A stretch of DNA of 64,000 nucleotides from Gymnopilus junonius. Lineage: Eukaryota; Basidiomycota; Agaricomycetes; Agaricales; Galerinaceae. Of this stretch, positions 45,427-57,366 are shown in pieces (position 1 is the first letter of the stretch; each line of letters opens with the position of its first letter). The stretch covers positions 33,275 through 97,274 of the forward strand of contig JADNYJ010000152.1 of the NCBI GenBank assembly GCA_015501075.1, read 5' to 3'. A program made the translations under genes and the position numbers. The notes beneath the pieces were generated by a model that was given only the letters and a program-made list of their open reading frames with translations, made no database searches and was not told the DNA's origin.

Positions 45427-48281
45427 CTAGGGCAATCTCAACGCAAGGGTCAGAAGCTTTGTGAGATTTGGTGTGCCAACTCCTGAAGAAATGACCTTGA
45501 TCAGTGCTGGTTCTGGTAGGTGCAAGTTGTAAACGGGTCTTCTTACCTGTGACTGGATCCCAGCCCTTAGTCCTGTGAAATAGTTAGAAAAAGGACTTGT
45601 TAATCGCATACTATAAAAGGTACTAACGCAGTAAATCCAGGTGTGCCTGATGTGGACGTCAGAGAACGTAGCATATTTTAGAGAATGGTAAGGAGCCACG
45701 TACCACATCCTTGGTTCCCGCCCGAAGTAATATCGTTGAATGCAACTTTGAACGAGCTGGAGTAGATCTTTTGAAATCACTTAAATAAGCAAAATTCGTT
45801 GAACATGAGATCAAACATAATTACCAATGGGTTTAAAAACCCCACAGGTCGCTTGCCAACAGCAATGCGTGCATCGTTGACAAGAGTAATTATGGACCCG
45901 ACCACCGGAGATGATGCAGAAGTCCCGAAAACAAGCTCGAACTCTCCATCAATACCTTGGGAGAAAAATTGGCGGTAAATGTGTATGAAACTTCATAATC
46001 CTCACCGATGACATAGTTCGCCCTACAAAGAAAAACCAGCAAATTGAGCTGCGCGTCAATAAAAGTATTAGAACGTACCCATTAGCAGCAAGATCGGGGA
46101 AGGCGCGAGCCTTAAAAAATATCAAAGAGGTATCGAAGAACGAAGACCTTAAAACATACATTACCGCTGTTATTGAATTCTCCGTTATTAAATGGAGGTG
46201 GATGTTCTTTCAGGAAAGATTTGACGGCATCTGCTTGGAAGGAAGGAAGACTTGACAATATTTTTGAGCAACAACCGACGAAGTGATGGCGATGGAGATT
46301 TACGGGAAAATATTGGAGAATCCCCCTCCAGAAAAAATGACTTGTTCACAGGCTCCTTCGGGGTCGTTTACAGTAGACCCCGGGTTTACTTGCGTTGCTC
46401 CAACAGCCGTTACGAACGGACAAGAAGCCTGGCAGAATATGTATGAACTATTAGAAGTACCGAGAACCAATGGACTTACAGGGAAGCCCGGGTTAAAAAC
46501 TGTGCCATTTTCAATGGGTTGGACTATTAATTGAAAGCATTGGGTGAGCATGTACGGTAGTGAGAAACCGATTTTGACACGTACGTTGGGCATTAAGGCA
46601 AATACCACCATTGCCAGCAACACCATTATCTCCACTGCTATGGAATACGGTAGTTCCCATCAAACCAAGCTACTGTGATCATTAATATGCATCATTCAAA
46701 TAATATACCTGAAGCCATTCACTTTAGCATACTCAGTACATTGTCGATTACCAAATTTGGCCGTGACAGTGGATTCATCCTGGAGGTAGGAGACAGAGAC
46801 AGTGTGAGGAGGCGCGACAATACCGCAGGACTCGTGTCCTGTGTAATGATGAACACAGTAGAATAGCTGGAGCACCATATAAAATACCTTTAAATCCTCC
46901 AGGCAGTGGATCAGGGTATATGCCATCCTTGAGGTCCCGTCAATAACACGGTCCCACTCCTAATACACCACTCTCTTAACGTACCTGGGTGGGATCATCT
47001 CCCCCTTCGAAAGTGCAGAAGGATCCGTCCACAGCGTCGAGCCAGTTATCAAATCCAGCACCTACATTAATATAATTTATAACAAGGTCAGGTCACATCA
47101 TCGTTCGGATCTCACCTTCAACCAAGTCGCCGGTTTGTAGGAGAGTAATGGGTTGAGGGTTAGTCAGGGACATCGCGTATTCGAGGTCAAGGTCACTTTC
47201 GCCGTTGAAATCGAAGCTTTGATTAGTGGTTTGAACCACAGCTCCATCGATCAATATTGGGATAGGACGAGTTCCGACTTGGCTTGATGAGAAGTTCCTG
47301 GAGCCCAATTAGTCTGACATCCAGGTTAAAAGCTGACTTGTAATTCACTTAAAGAAGAGATCGAGATCGCTGGCCAAGAAGGACTGAGGTGTAAATTCGA
47401 CTAGAATAATAAGTGAATTTCCGGGATATAGTAAGGCTTCTGATCGATGTCGAGTCGACGATCGACGTACCAATACCATACGTATTCTTCTTGGTCGCTA
47501 CAGGTTTATAATTGATAGAGTACAGAGCCCGCAAGCAGTCAGGGGTGATGAATTGGTCGCATGTTTCCAAAGAGGGCGTGATTTTGACGTTTTGGTCGGT
47601 AGTCTTAGGACCAGTAAACTTGGAAGGAGCACCAAGCTTCGGAGTGGCACGTCTCTGCAAGCGAGAATTCGCGATGGGCCGATGATTGAAATGAACCGTA
47701 GGCTTGATGAGATCGATATGCTCAGTCAGATGAGCTGGAACGGAATAACTGTGACAGCCTTCGAGAGAAAGGGCGTCAGAGGGCGGGCAATGTAAAGTGA
47801 AACCTCAAATTTTACCAATTTGTTCATCACCGGACGGGTAAGTATAGACGTAGTATTCCGCCTTGAGGAGGTCTTCAACTTCGGCGGCAGTCGCATTGAG
47901 ATGGATCCATCCTTTATTAGCAGACAGACGAAGGCGTTCACGCGAAATTCCTGACTCCGTCAACCAATGGGTGACTGATTCAATAGTTTCTTTGCTAGGA
48001 GCAAACAAGTCGATTATCTCTGCTGCAGTGTAATGCTGGCCATATTGGGGTGACTCAGGATGGGCAACTTCCATGAGCATTTCCTCCAAGCGGTGCATAT
48101 TCTGCTGCGAAAGACCAAAGCGCATAGGAAGAATCTTGCCAGACTCTAGACGGCGATCCTGGACCCAACCATGAAACTCTGGATCAGCAGCGCGTTTTTC
48201 ATGAACTACATGGGTAGACCTGTGAGGCGCCGCGACAGCTAATACGGCGAAAAGTAGAGAGGAAAGTACGACAAACCGCAT
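45427..48281 (-). CDS. secreted S53 sedolisin peptidase 2 (tripeptidyl-peptidase-like)
   Basis: A close paralogue of sedolisin 1, same strand, same exon plan. The signal peptide is [20 protein letters not shown]. The pro-region carries [20 protein letters not shown]. Catalytic motifs are complete: [32 protein letters not shown] and [13 protein letters not shown]. The end reads [17 protein letters not shown] and [17 protein letters not shown] before the stop at 45427-45429. Splicing is GT-AG throughout and the frame is intact. The oxyanion block has SGDNG where copy 1 has SGDDG, and several surface loops differ, so the pair has diverged in sequence while both keep full active sites. Tandem copies point to recent duplication of a protease used for outside protein digestion. 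Confidence 0.92.
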
Positions 48282-48326
48282 TTCGAGGGGGAAAAGCCGT
48301 ATCTGAAGAGACAATATGCCAGCGTT

Positions 48327-48337
48327 CATGCTTAAAT
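48327..48337 (-). promoter_or_regulatory. TATA-like element of sedolisin 2
   Basis: Minus-strand ATATTTAAGCA lies about 46-56 bases before the start codon at 48281, a similar spacing to the TATA box of copy 1. Confidence 0.35.
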
Positions 48338-48763
48338 ATGTTGAGAAAATTATGTAGTTTTCTGGCACATCGCCTTCCAGAGCGCATGGCTGTTATTCTT
48401 GTGGGGTGATTCGGAAGCGAATGCGCGATAACTGCGCTTCCTGGATGAAATCCTGGGAAGTATTGTAAATATCGCCGTGGCGCAATGCGCAACACATGGA
48501 AGAACTTGAGCAATCGGAAGATAAGTTGCATCTATGAATATCGAATGAATGCAGCATCCACAACAGACAAATTTCGAAGGAAAAAAATCAGCTAGTAAAC
48601 AAATCAAAAACAAACCGTCCTGATATCGAATTCGAAATTTTCCATTGACGCTTTTACACTGTTGGTTATGTTGCTAAAACTATAGGCAGTTTCTGTCACG
48701 TAGCAGAAGTGATTCCTGATAGTGCTGATAGGTCAAAGCAAGGATGAGCCTTGATCCCACGAC

Positions 48764-50065
48764 TCAAGTTGGTAATTTTAGACCCAATAATCCCATGAAC
48801 GTAGTGTTGTCCCCGGAGCGAAGCGAAGCGAAACGGAGTTCACCTCGCGAGGTGACACGAAGTCGGCGATAACCGCCATCAAATTTCGGACCAATCAGGT
48901 CGCAGAGATATCTGGATTGGGATGACTGATTACAGTAGATAAGTATACAGTAGTCGGAAACAGATGGCCTTTCAAAGCGAAATAGGGTAGGTAGAGTACG
49001 TAGAGTATGTAGAGTATGTATATTAAGATGAATCATTAGTGTTTTAATTAATTCCTCCAACTCATCCACCTTCCCGGCCTTTAAAAGCTCGTCAATTGCA
49101 GATTCTGTGAGAGGACCCACTATGGTATAATCAACTTCCCTAGCAAGCTCCTCCACAAAAGATAGCCTCTCAGATTTGTAAGAAAACTTCAATACTTGAA
49201 GTGCTTTAAGCAATATCCAAGAGACACGGTTTCGACGCAATGCACAAGTCTCTTTACTTGATGAGAAAACCCGTTCACATGGGACGGATGACGCTTGGGC
49301 AGGTAACACATCCATTGCTACTTGAAATAGCAATGGGTATTCATGCTCATGTACCTAAATAAGAAGCTATTAATGAGTCAGGGTCTGAGAGTAAGGTATA
49401 TGCACTGACCAAAACCCATCAATGTTGATCATGCCTGAGTTGTCAATTGATGCAACAACTCCCGCGGCCTCATATCTACTCAGTTCTCGCTTGACAAATA
49501 CCTTGTCATTGGCCAGTTCTTGAGCCTTTCATGCAGAATCCTCTTCTCCAGTTTCTTGGACTGGAAAAGATGGTGTGTGTTGAGATGAATTGGGCGCTTC
49601 TGCATTTGGAATACTTGCCAATGACAAAGAGCACTGGACCATGACATTAAGAGACTGCAGATGGCTGTACCCATGACCGATATTGGCTGCTGCAATTGCA
49701 GAGACTGACTGCGACCTGCTTGGAAGTTGCACAGACTGAGTTGATGCTGGTACTGGTGGTTCTTTCATACATTCATGTTGTTTGTAACTCATCATCTAGG
49801 TCAGATCAAAAAGGTCAAGACAGAAAATAAAATCACCATTCTTTGAATGAACCGCTTCGAGAATCCATTTTTGGGCATTCTTCTCATCCTCTCCTGTAGG
49901 GTCATTTTCATTGAACCAGCTGAACTTCTGTCCAGGATGCAAAACTGTAAACATGGTATCTGTCAGTTCAAAGATCAAAGAAAAGGAAAGAGAAATTATC
50001 GTACTCATTGCAAGGGCATACAGCTGTGTTTTTCTAGTTTGAGAAATATATTCCTTCAATTTCAA
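48764..50065 (-). mobile_element. hAT-type transposase relic 1
   Basis: Minus-strand pieces give the C-terminal hAT dimerisation region: HEYPLLFQVAMDVLPAQASS, VPCERVFSSSKETCALRR and ALQVLKFSYKSERLSF. Upstream pieces include KTQLYALAM, TVLHPGQKFSW and DEKNAQKWILEAVH, typical of the middle of fungal hAT transposases, but in broken frames with stop codons between. No N-terminal zinc finger is seen, so the copy is truncated and dead. A 9-bp tandem repeat (GTAGAGTAY, about three copies) lies inside its 3' part near 48992-49022. This marks the left edge of the transposon-rich block. Confidence 0.7.
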
Positions 50066-50323
50066 TATGCCTAGATCAATGAAACATCAGGAAAAGGACT
50101 TTTTGCTTCTGGACATCCCAGGCAATTTGAATCTTTACAGAGACTTCAGAGCCTGTAGGTATCCTTGGAAGGCTTTGGAAATGCTTTGTATGGCTTTGTA
50201 TTGCTTTAGTGTACTTACATCTTTGCAAACTATGAAAATCATTACACACTTTCCAAGGCCTTTAGATAACTCAATAGATGATATAGAAGGCCACAGGCAT
50301 GTAATATTCCAAGCACAAAAATA

Positions 50324-50360
50324 TAATAAATCTCAATAAAAAATCACATGAGATTTATTA
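50324..50360. repeat. 12-bp inverted repeat, AT-rich
   Basis: TAATAAATCTCA (50324-50335) and TGAGATTTATTA (50349-50360) are perfect inverse complements with a 13-base loop. It lies at the presumed 3' end of the SINE-like sequence; the role is unknown. Confidence 0.6.
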
Positions 50361-50365
50361 AAATA

Positions 50366-50470
50366 TCAGTCACAATAATGCACACAACTAGACTTGAACT
50401 TGGGACCTCAGATTCATTAGGTAATCTACAATAACCATCAGGGCACTTTACCATTGCACTGTTACATCTA
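50366..50470 (-). repeat. tRNA-derived SINE-like sequence
   Basis: On the minus strand, an A-box-like GTGCAATGGTAAAGTGC (about 50442-50458) is followed at normal tRNA spacing by a B-box-like AAGTTCAAGTCT (about 50390-50401). These are the internal RNA polymerase III promoter elements of a tRNA. The rest does not fold as a functional tRNA and the acceptor stem is missing, so a tRNA-derived SINE head or tRNA relic is likely. An AT-rich tail with AATAAATCTCA follows downstream. Confidence 0.5.
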
Positions 50471-50869
50471 TATTATCATAATAAATCTGTTGACTTTATA
50501 AACCACTCTCTGCTGAGGTCAAGAACAAAAAAAAATCACATCTTTCTCTTGTTTCCCCTTCCCCTTGCCTTTGAGGCTTTGACTTTGAGGCACTTTGGCT
50601 CTCTATTTTTAGAATCAAAATCTGTTTCCAGAGAAGCAACACCAAGGTCAAGTAAAGAATCAGTTTCTGGATGTGAAGATGACAGTTTGCAGTTAGCTTG
50701 AGATGAGGAGCAGTGTTGTCTTGACCCCTTTGACCCAGTCAATAAGAGTCATCAAGTCAAAGGGTACATCAAACTTTGACGGGTCAGTCAATAGAAGTTA
50801 CTGTGTCCATGCACATGTTCTCAAGTTGCAAGCCATGGACAAGGAAGCAGTCATTTGAGGCCAGCGTGC

Positions 50870-52308
50870 CTATATCCGTGAAGAGGAGGAATTCATGAAA
50901 GAAGGTTCATACTAAATGGCATCTTACCCTTACCCTTGAAAGAGTGATCATATTTTTCGTTACCAAGGTACTGCACTTCTTGGCATCCCCCAAAAGTCAG
51001 TAAACCTCACATCCTCAAGATGCACATCTTAAGGGACTGTAAGCATATTCTGGATGACATTAGGAAGAAGATTGAGCACAAATTAGGTGCATATGACTCA
51101 CACAAGGTGCCTTCAATCACACTGACTTCAAGCTTTTCAGAGGTTATTCCCTCAGAGGGACCCAAAAGGCGGAGTGGAGAGCAGGTTGATTTTGAGCATG
51201 ACGTATGTGAGTGGTTTGTTGCATGTGCAATTCCGTGGAATGCCGCCAACAATCCACAAACCCAATTGTTTTCTGACAAGTGGTTGCTGAAGAACGTCTT
51301 CATTCCTGACCAGTGCATCCTCAGTGGTCGCGTTTTGGATGCACATGTCAAAATGGTTGAGGACCGAGTTGAGGGGAAGGTGAAGGACATCTTTATTCTT
51401 GCAGTTTTCTTTAACCCTTACATTCACCATGAAATTTTCCATCCATCTGCACTCCCTGAACGTGACCTGTTCAAGGTTGTAAAGCACATTTTTGAGCAAG
51501 TCTACAATCAAAAATCTGACATTCACCTCATGACAGCATATACTGATTACCGGAGGAAGAGGAGTGAGTTTGCGTTCGACAAGACAGAGCTGGAAGATGT
51601 GGCACAAATGTGTTCAGAACCAGTATGTTGTTTTGCTGTTGGTTTAACTTAAGCTGGTCTGACCTGTTGATGCAAAGAACCTCCCACTGGATCTTGTTTT
51701 TCTTTGGATGCAAATTGACACTCAAAAAGACAACAATGCTCCAACAGGTTGCAACTCTATGAAGCTTGCTATTCACATCCTCAGTGTGATTGCAAATTCG
51801 GCAGGCTGTGAGTGGTCATTTAGCATTTTTGGAAACATCCACACCAAAAGACAGAATAAACTCGATACAAAAACAGTCCACAAGACTGGAATTGTGAAGA
51901 CCGACATAATGAGATGCCATATCACTGCTGGACTCATCCCAATGTGAAAGAAGCGCAAATTTGGAGAGCTGGATGCAACAGAAATACCCAGCACCCCCGG
52001 AATGGAAACATCACCAGCTCAATTCATCAACTCAGTTATCACCGAGGCGACTGGCATTCAATCCGATGATGATGATGAAGACGATGACCTACCAGAAACC
52101 ATAATGCAATCCATGCATTGCCCAGTCCAGCCAACCCACCGACGTTGACCAATACCTCTCAAGGATCTCTTTGACTACCCAGCCAATGGAGATAAAGATG
52201 CTGTGGCACGTTTTGAGTTTTATTGGAAGGTGGGCATTCGAAACTTGGAGGCTGAGGCGGCCATCAGGAAAAAGGGTCTTGGCTCTGAGGTGGGGAGAGA
52301 GAAGTGAG
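50870..52308 (+). mobile_element. hAT-type transposase relic 2 (DUF659/dimerisation type)
   Basis: Plus-strand reading gives FSDKWLLKNVFIPDQCILSG (DUF659-like), KVKDIFILAVFFNPYIHHEI, then, in a changed frame, KLAIHILSVIANSAGCEWSF and SIFGNIHTKRQNKLDTKTVH, the hAT C-terminal dimerisation region. Further on GELDATEIPSTPGMETSPAQ and an acidic run appear, then DLFDYPANGDKDAV and FEFYWKVGIRNLEAEAAI before a stop. In-frame stops and frame changes mark it as inactive. It belongs to a different hAT branch from relic 1: the two dimerisation regions share little sequence. Confidence 0.7.
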
Positions 52309-53347
52309 AAGATGGCCAGAGATGTTCAGAGAACCTCAGAGCTGCAAAAGCACCAATCAGACTCAGAGTGCCACAGAGCAAAGTCTTGACCGTGGTCCAA
52401 AACAGCCTTTGCTCTGGGTTGCTCTGGCTTTCTCTGCAATTCTCTGTGAGTGTCTCAGAAGTCAGGTTTTGGCCAAGATTCTTTGGATTGAGGCTTCATT
52501 TCACTCAGCAAAGGCAAGTAAGAAATGTGAAAAGAATATATTGATTATATAAGGGGTACATGGGGTTATGTACAGACAAGAGCTAATCCTAACTACTGGA
52601 AAAAAAGCATAATCTCCCCTTCTCCTCTTTACACACTGTAACAAAGACCTACAAAGAATAAAAACTTTGATTAGATATGGTTGATAAGAGACAACAATGA
52701 TAACATACCTTTAGCATTAGGCAGCATGGCAGTGTGAAGACAAGCAGGACACCCTATCAAAGCAGCTGGTTAGCACTAGAAATAAAAGAAAGGTGAGAGG
52801 CACATACACTGACGTGCAAGGATGAGGAGAGGATGAAGTGGCAATGAGATGGCAATGGGTTCTGAAGGAGATGTGCATGAGATGGGGTGGTGGCCGCACA
52901 TTGCCGTCGAGATGCATGGGCACCCATGGGGGTCCGAGTCCACTGTTGGAGTCATATGTTAGTGGTGGTGTAGAACAGAAGGGGAAGGGCAGACTTACCA
53001 GAGTAGGGAGGCTGCATGAAGCAGCCACGACTGCCACATCATGACATACCCCGTACAGCGATTAGCCCATCAAAGGGCTAGCCGGCGTCCACGCCAGTGC
53101 AGATGGTGGAAGTGGTGTGTGACAGGGTAAGCGTGGTGTGTCATGGAGGGAGGTGGAAGGAGGCGGCACCAACAAGGAGGGGATAACGACAGTGAGGGAG
53201 AGCATATCCTACACAGATAGTGGGTTAGTGAAAAATAAAAAAGAAAAGGGAGGGGCACATACCTAGGCCACCGGCATTGGACGAAGCGGTGTTGGCGATG
53301 CCATGTCACACTGTGCGTCTCGCCGTGTTGAGCATTCTCAACCAGAC

Positions 53348-53375
53348 TGGTGCCCACATTGACTTGTGGGCACCA
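53348..53375. repeat. perfect 11-bp hairpin
   Basis: TGGTGCCCACA (53348-53358), a 6-base loop, and TGTGGGCACCA (53365-53375) form a perfect stem. Confidence 0.8.
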
Positions 53376-53509
53376 GAGGTGGTGATGAGTGGAGAGGAGA
53401 GAGGCAAGGGGCGGAGAGACAGGAATGGGGAGGGGAGGTGATGGTATAAAGACAACAGAGGTTTGAACTTCATGTTTGAACTTCTGTTGATGCCCATCAT
53501 GTGACTCAT

Positions 53510-53553
53510 GGGAAAGTGCAAATGGAAAGTCGACTTTGCATTTGCACTTTCCC
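53510..53553. repeat. 44-bp near-perfect palindrome
   Basis: The left arm GGGAAAGTGCAAATGGAAAG pairs with the right arm CTTTGCATTTGCACTTTCCC around a GTCGAC centre at 53529-53534. Each arm is 22 bases with one mismatch. Confidence 0.85.
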
Positions 53554-56287
53554 ACTTCTCCTCCTATTTAACAAACACAATCACACATCACGTCGAATGT
53601 GACATTGATTCGTGTTTGCTGAGAAGGAGGGGGTCAACGTGCCTGGATGCATTTCGGGTCCAAGGTCAGCTTATATGGGCTGACTGGCAAATGCCGAAAC
53701 GGGATCAATGGCCTGTGCATCATTGATCCTGCTCTCCTTTTCCCTCCACCATCCATCCTTGTCCTCCGTCCCTCTCCATTGCTGTCCTTGCCCCTCCCTC
53801 CAATGAGGATGTGGGTTTTCCTCAAGATGAGTGGTGTAGGTGTCACATAGGGGGGACCCATGGTGTGGGAGGCCCAACAGGTATGTACAAGGGTGGACAC
53901 ACATGGGGAACGCATGTACACCCTCATTCTTTTTATTTCTTTACTTGAATTCTATTCTACTGATGAATTTTGTTTCTTTTCTTTAGGTTTGACTATACCC
54001 CTGCCATGGAGCCATCTCTGCCCCCCTCACCATGCAAAAGTGAGACAGGGGTGGATATTTTCCTTTTCTTTCAACAACCCCACCCCCCATCTCCCTTGCA
54101 TACAAGAGTGAGTCAGAGATGGGTAATTTCACCTCTATGACCCAGCCCAGTGGTGCCGCTGGCGCCGTTGCCACCTTCCTGCACCCTCTTTGCTCGGGAA
54201 GATGAGCAGGAGATGTCATGGGGACCCAATCTTGGCCCACCGACGCTCTCTCGCCAGTGCTGAGCCCACCTCCCTCACACCGAAGAGTGAGCCAGAGGTG
54301 GCTGCTCTGCCATCTGGTGCCCACCGGCCATCATTGGTGCCTCTGTTGCTGCTGCCCCCACCCTCTCGGCTTGTCACCCCAAGCTGAGAGAGTGGGCTGC
54401 TTACTGGGCATTACGCCTGCCTCCCCCTTGCCCCTAGCTCATTTGTAAGGATGAGCTGGCATCCTGGCTTGTGCTGGTGCAGCCCACAACCACCAGCACA
54501 TGCCAACAACCTCACCACCATGCCGCTCTCTCGCAGTGTGCGAGTTTGGGCTGATGCATGCAGCGTTGCATCATGGCTGATGCCCCACGTCCCTCGTCTG
54601 CAAGGCCAAGTCAGACATGGGCATCTTGGAAGAGGGCTGCTGTGACAACGGTCCATGGCTGTATCCTCCTCTGCTTGTGAGTGCAGGCTGGAGGTGGGGT
54701 CGCATCTCTTGCACTGTGGCCTCAAAGCTCTGACCACCCTGCTCACTTGCAAGGTGTCGAGCTGGTCAATGGCTGTGGATATGAGGACCCTTTTCCCTTA
54801 CCAACACCCCTCTTCCTGTCCCTGCAACATGGATTTTGCTCCTGTTGCTTTTCTTTTTCTTTTTTGTTGTCTACAACTCATGTATATACAGTAGCATCCT
54901 AAATTGTAAAATAATTCAATTTATTTCTGTACTTAATTGACTGAAGTTAATATAAGCATAGGAGTGTGGAAGGGCTGCCAGAGGTGGCCAGAGAGGGACC
55001 CAGACCAGCTGAGAGAATGACAGGGAGCCTCAGAGTTGCTGTAGCGTGGCCATGCTTTCAGATCAGCAGAGAGCTAAAACATGTTTTCCTGATGGAGCTG
55101 GCTGCATACAATGCAGGCAATGAAGAGGAGACAATGGTTACAGAACAAGATGTGGACATGGTGGATGGCACAGCCTTGTGAGATATCATCTCATTCGGGA
55201 TGTCAAACTTGGGCCTTGTACTTCAGAAACCATCTTATATCTCACTTTGATTTATAGTTTATATATTTTGAACTACAAATTTTGCCTATGTAGTAGTATG
55301 TACCCAATATTTTGACCAACCAACAGTCGAACCCGACTGTGGGTCTGCCATGACAGAGGCACCGGTACAGCAATAACCATATCCGGTATCCCATGAAAGT
55401 CATTGACCCCCCCGTCATTGACAACACTGATGAGGAGGATCGAGATACTGCTGGAGCAAGGAATCTGAGTTGGATCCATTTGAGTGAGGGGGGCTGAATC
55501 CTTCCAAGTCCAATGTGCCCTTGCTCTGGAGTCTGAGGAGGTGGCTGGGCACTCGGGAGTTGGTTGACAATGACTGAGAGAAACACATGTCATAATGATG
55601 GCGGCTTCCCACATCACATCCAATTGGCCCTGACTCCCCGTGATAAAGTACGTACATACGTCATGGCCAAAAGCGCCCACTAATCAGATTCTAAACATAG
55701 CTACTCTACTTTTGCAGCTTTCTCAAAAGATCGAGCTCCTTACAAGTCTCCACTAATTCTCGTTCCAACTGATCAATTTTATTTTCTTTATATTGCACTA
55801 GTAGTTTTTATGTTTGACATTTAAGAACAATTTTTTTAATGAAGTGCAGGAGACCACGGCAATTTTTGTTTTTGTCAGGTCATTTTAATTCATGTAGAAA
55901 CACAATTTTTGTTTTAATTGAAGAGGGGAAAAAGAGAAAACAAATCATCAGAGGATTAATATATATCATACACAAGTAGAGGTCACTTACATTGCATGAT
56001 CAGGCTGAAATCCCCTCCTGAAATTTGGATATCGTTCCCATGCATGGTGCACTGCCTGAATGTTCCATAGCAGACTATCATGCTGTTTGCAATTATCGCT
56101 ACATGCTTGAATAAACTGCCAGTGATGATGGGAGCTTGAAAGGTCTACATCACAACAGATGGGATGACTAGAATGAATGGACTTACTCTGCATCCCAAAG
56201 TACAAGATCGAATCTTTCACTACACCATTGCCCACTAAGACATCCATTTGCACTGATGCTGCAGAAGTCAGATGAAGCGGATGTCAC

Positions 56288-56484
56288 AAACCAAGATCTC
56301 TCACCATTGTGGTACCTCTTCACTTCATGATCCTGCTCACGCTTGGATGCTGATCGCTGTGAGTATCGGTTCAACAAATGGACCACAAACAAAGATCTCT
56401 CACTGCTGTGGTACCTCTTCACTTCATGACCCTGCTCGTGCTCGGATGCTGACCGCTGTGAGTATTGGTTTACCAAATGGGGCT
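56288..56484. repeat. two copies of a 99-bp tandem repeat
   Basis: A unit beginning AAGATCTCTCAC starts at about 56292 and again 99 bases later. The copies share most bases, including GTGGTACCTCTTCACTTCAT. The period is 33 codons; on the minus strand an open frame reads YSQRSASxxEQxHEVKRYH twice. Whether it is coding is unknown. Confidence 0.8.
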
Positions 56485-56769
56485 GGACAAGAAAGGACAT
56501 ACTAGGGTGCGAGGTCATCGCTGCATGAATCTATCAGGCTTAGAACAACTAACTGAACAAAAAGCTTACCTTCTATGTTAACATGTTCTCTATGGGACTG
56601 TGATTGACCCATGGGTGTTGGTGTTTCAAGTTGAGTGAGAGCGAGGAGGAAAGTACTGAGGTCAAGAAGACATGTCCCAAAGAAGAAGGGACACTTGTAC
56701 GAAAATGGAAAATGAATAACTATCCCTAATATGGATATGTTCTGGATATCAACTTGGTGGCATTGCATT

Positions 56770-57366
56770 AAACCTTGCATAACCATGACATTCTTCATAA
56801 TAGGCAGGCCATCGTTCAGCATGTCGACCATCCTCCAAGAGTCAAGCTCGTCGGTAAAGATGGTTCTGCCTGTGACAATGGCAACATCGCCCAAGATGGA
56901 CTTGCGGTTGTCCCAAAACCTGAAGCCTTGATAGCACATACTTGGAGCTGATGGCACAGCTTGTTGAGAATCAAGGAAGTGAGAGTTTCACCATCGACAT
57001 CTTCAGCAATAATGATGAGTGGGCAGCGGCTCTGAGCTGCGATTTCAAGGGCAGGAAGGATATGCTGAAGGATGTAGGGGTTTTCAAATTCACACTTCTG
57101 AGTCTTGATGTCAGTGATGATGTAGGGTGAGATGAATCCTCAGTCGAAACACATGCCTTCAGTGATTTCAATTTCATCCTCAACTGTGTGACCCTCCTTG
57201 ACGGTGATGTCTCCCTCCTTTCCAACCTTCTCTATTGCCTGTGTGATTAGGTTTCTGACATAGGTGTCATCATTAGTAGAGATGGTGGCAACCTGGGTGA
57301 TCTCAGCAGTGGCAGCAACAATCTTGGTGTTTGCTGAAAGGAATTTGACTACATGGTCGACAGCGT
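56770..57366 (-). pseudogene. HSP60: HSP60 chaperonin gene fragment
   Basis: Minus-strand pieces match the apical part of mitochondrial chaperonin Hsp60: [60 protein letters not shown], then a stop where Arg is expected, [44 protein letters not shown], and after a frame change [15 protein letters not shown]. Neither end of the protein is present. Several conserved Arg codons have become Cys or stop (MCFD for MRFD, FD-stop for FDR), which fits CpG-to-TpG mutation. It abuts the HSP78 fragment at about 57366-57372. Confidence 0.85.

Larger units (their letters stand above)
52309..56180. other. low-complexity repeat-rich region without supported gene
   Basis: Almost 4 kb of G/T- and C/A-biased DNA with many partial repeats and several hairpins. 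Short ORFs here have odd composition (Pro, His, Cys and Leu-rich) and no motif. Two loosely similar segments (GTGGCCAGAGAG-type near 52310 and 54980) may be degenerate direct repeats. Probably transposon remnants. Confidence 0.5.

Noticed and set aside
48841..48854. perfect 14-bp palindrome CACCTCGCGAGGTG near the hAT relic
   Set aside because: Too short to interpret alone; could be chance in a GC-rich patch, and no matching end was found.
52717..54902. many ORFs of 60-160 codons on both strands
   Set aside because: Composition follows repeated G/T and C/A runs; no protein motif; open frames are expected by chance in such DNA.
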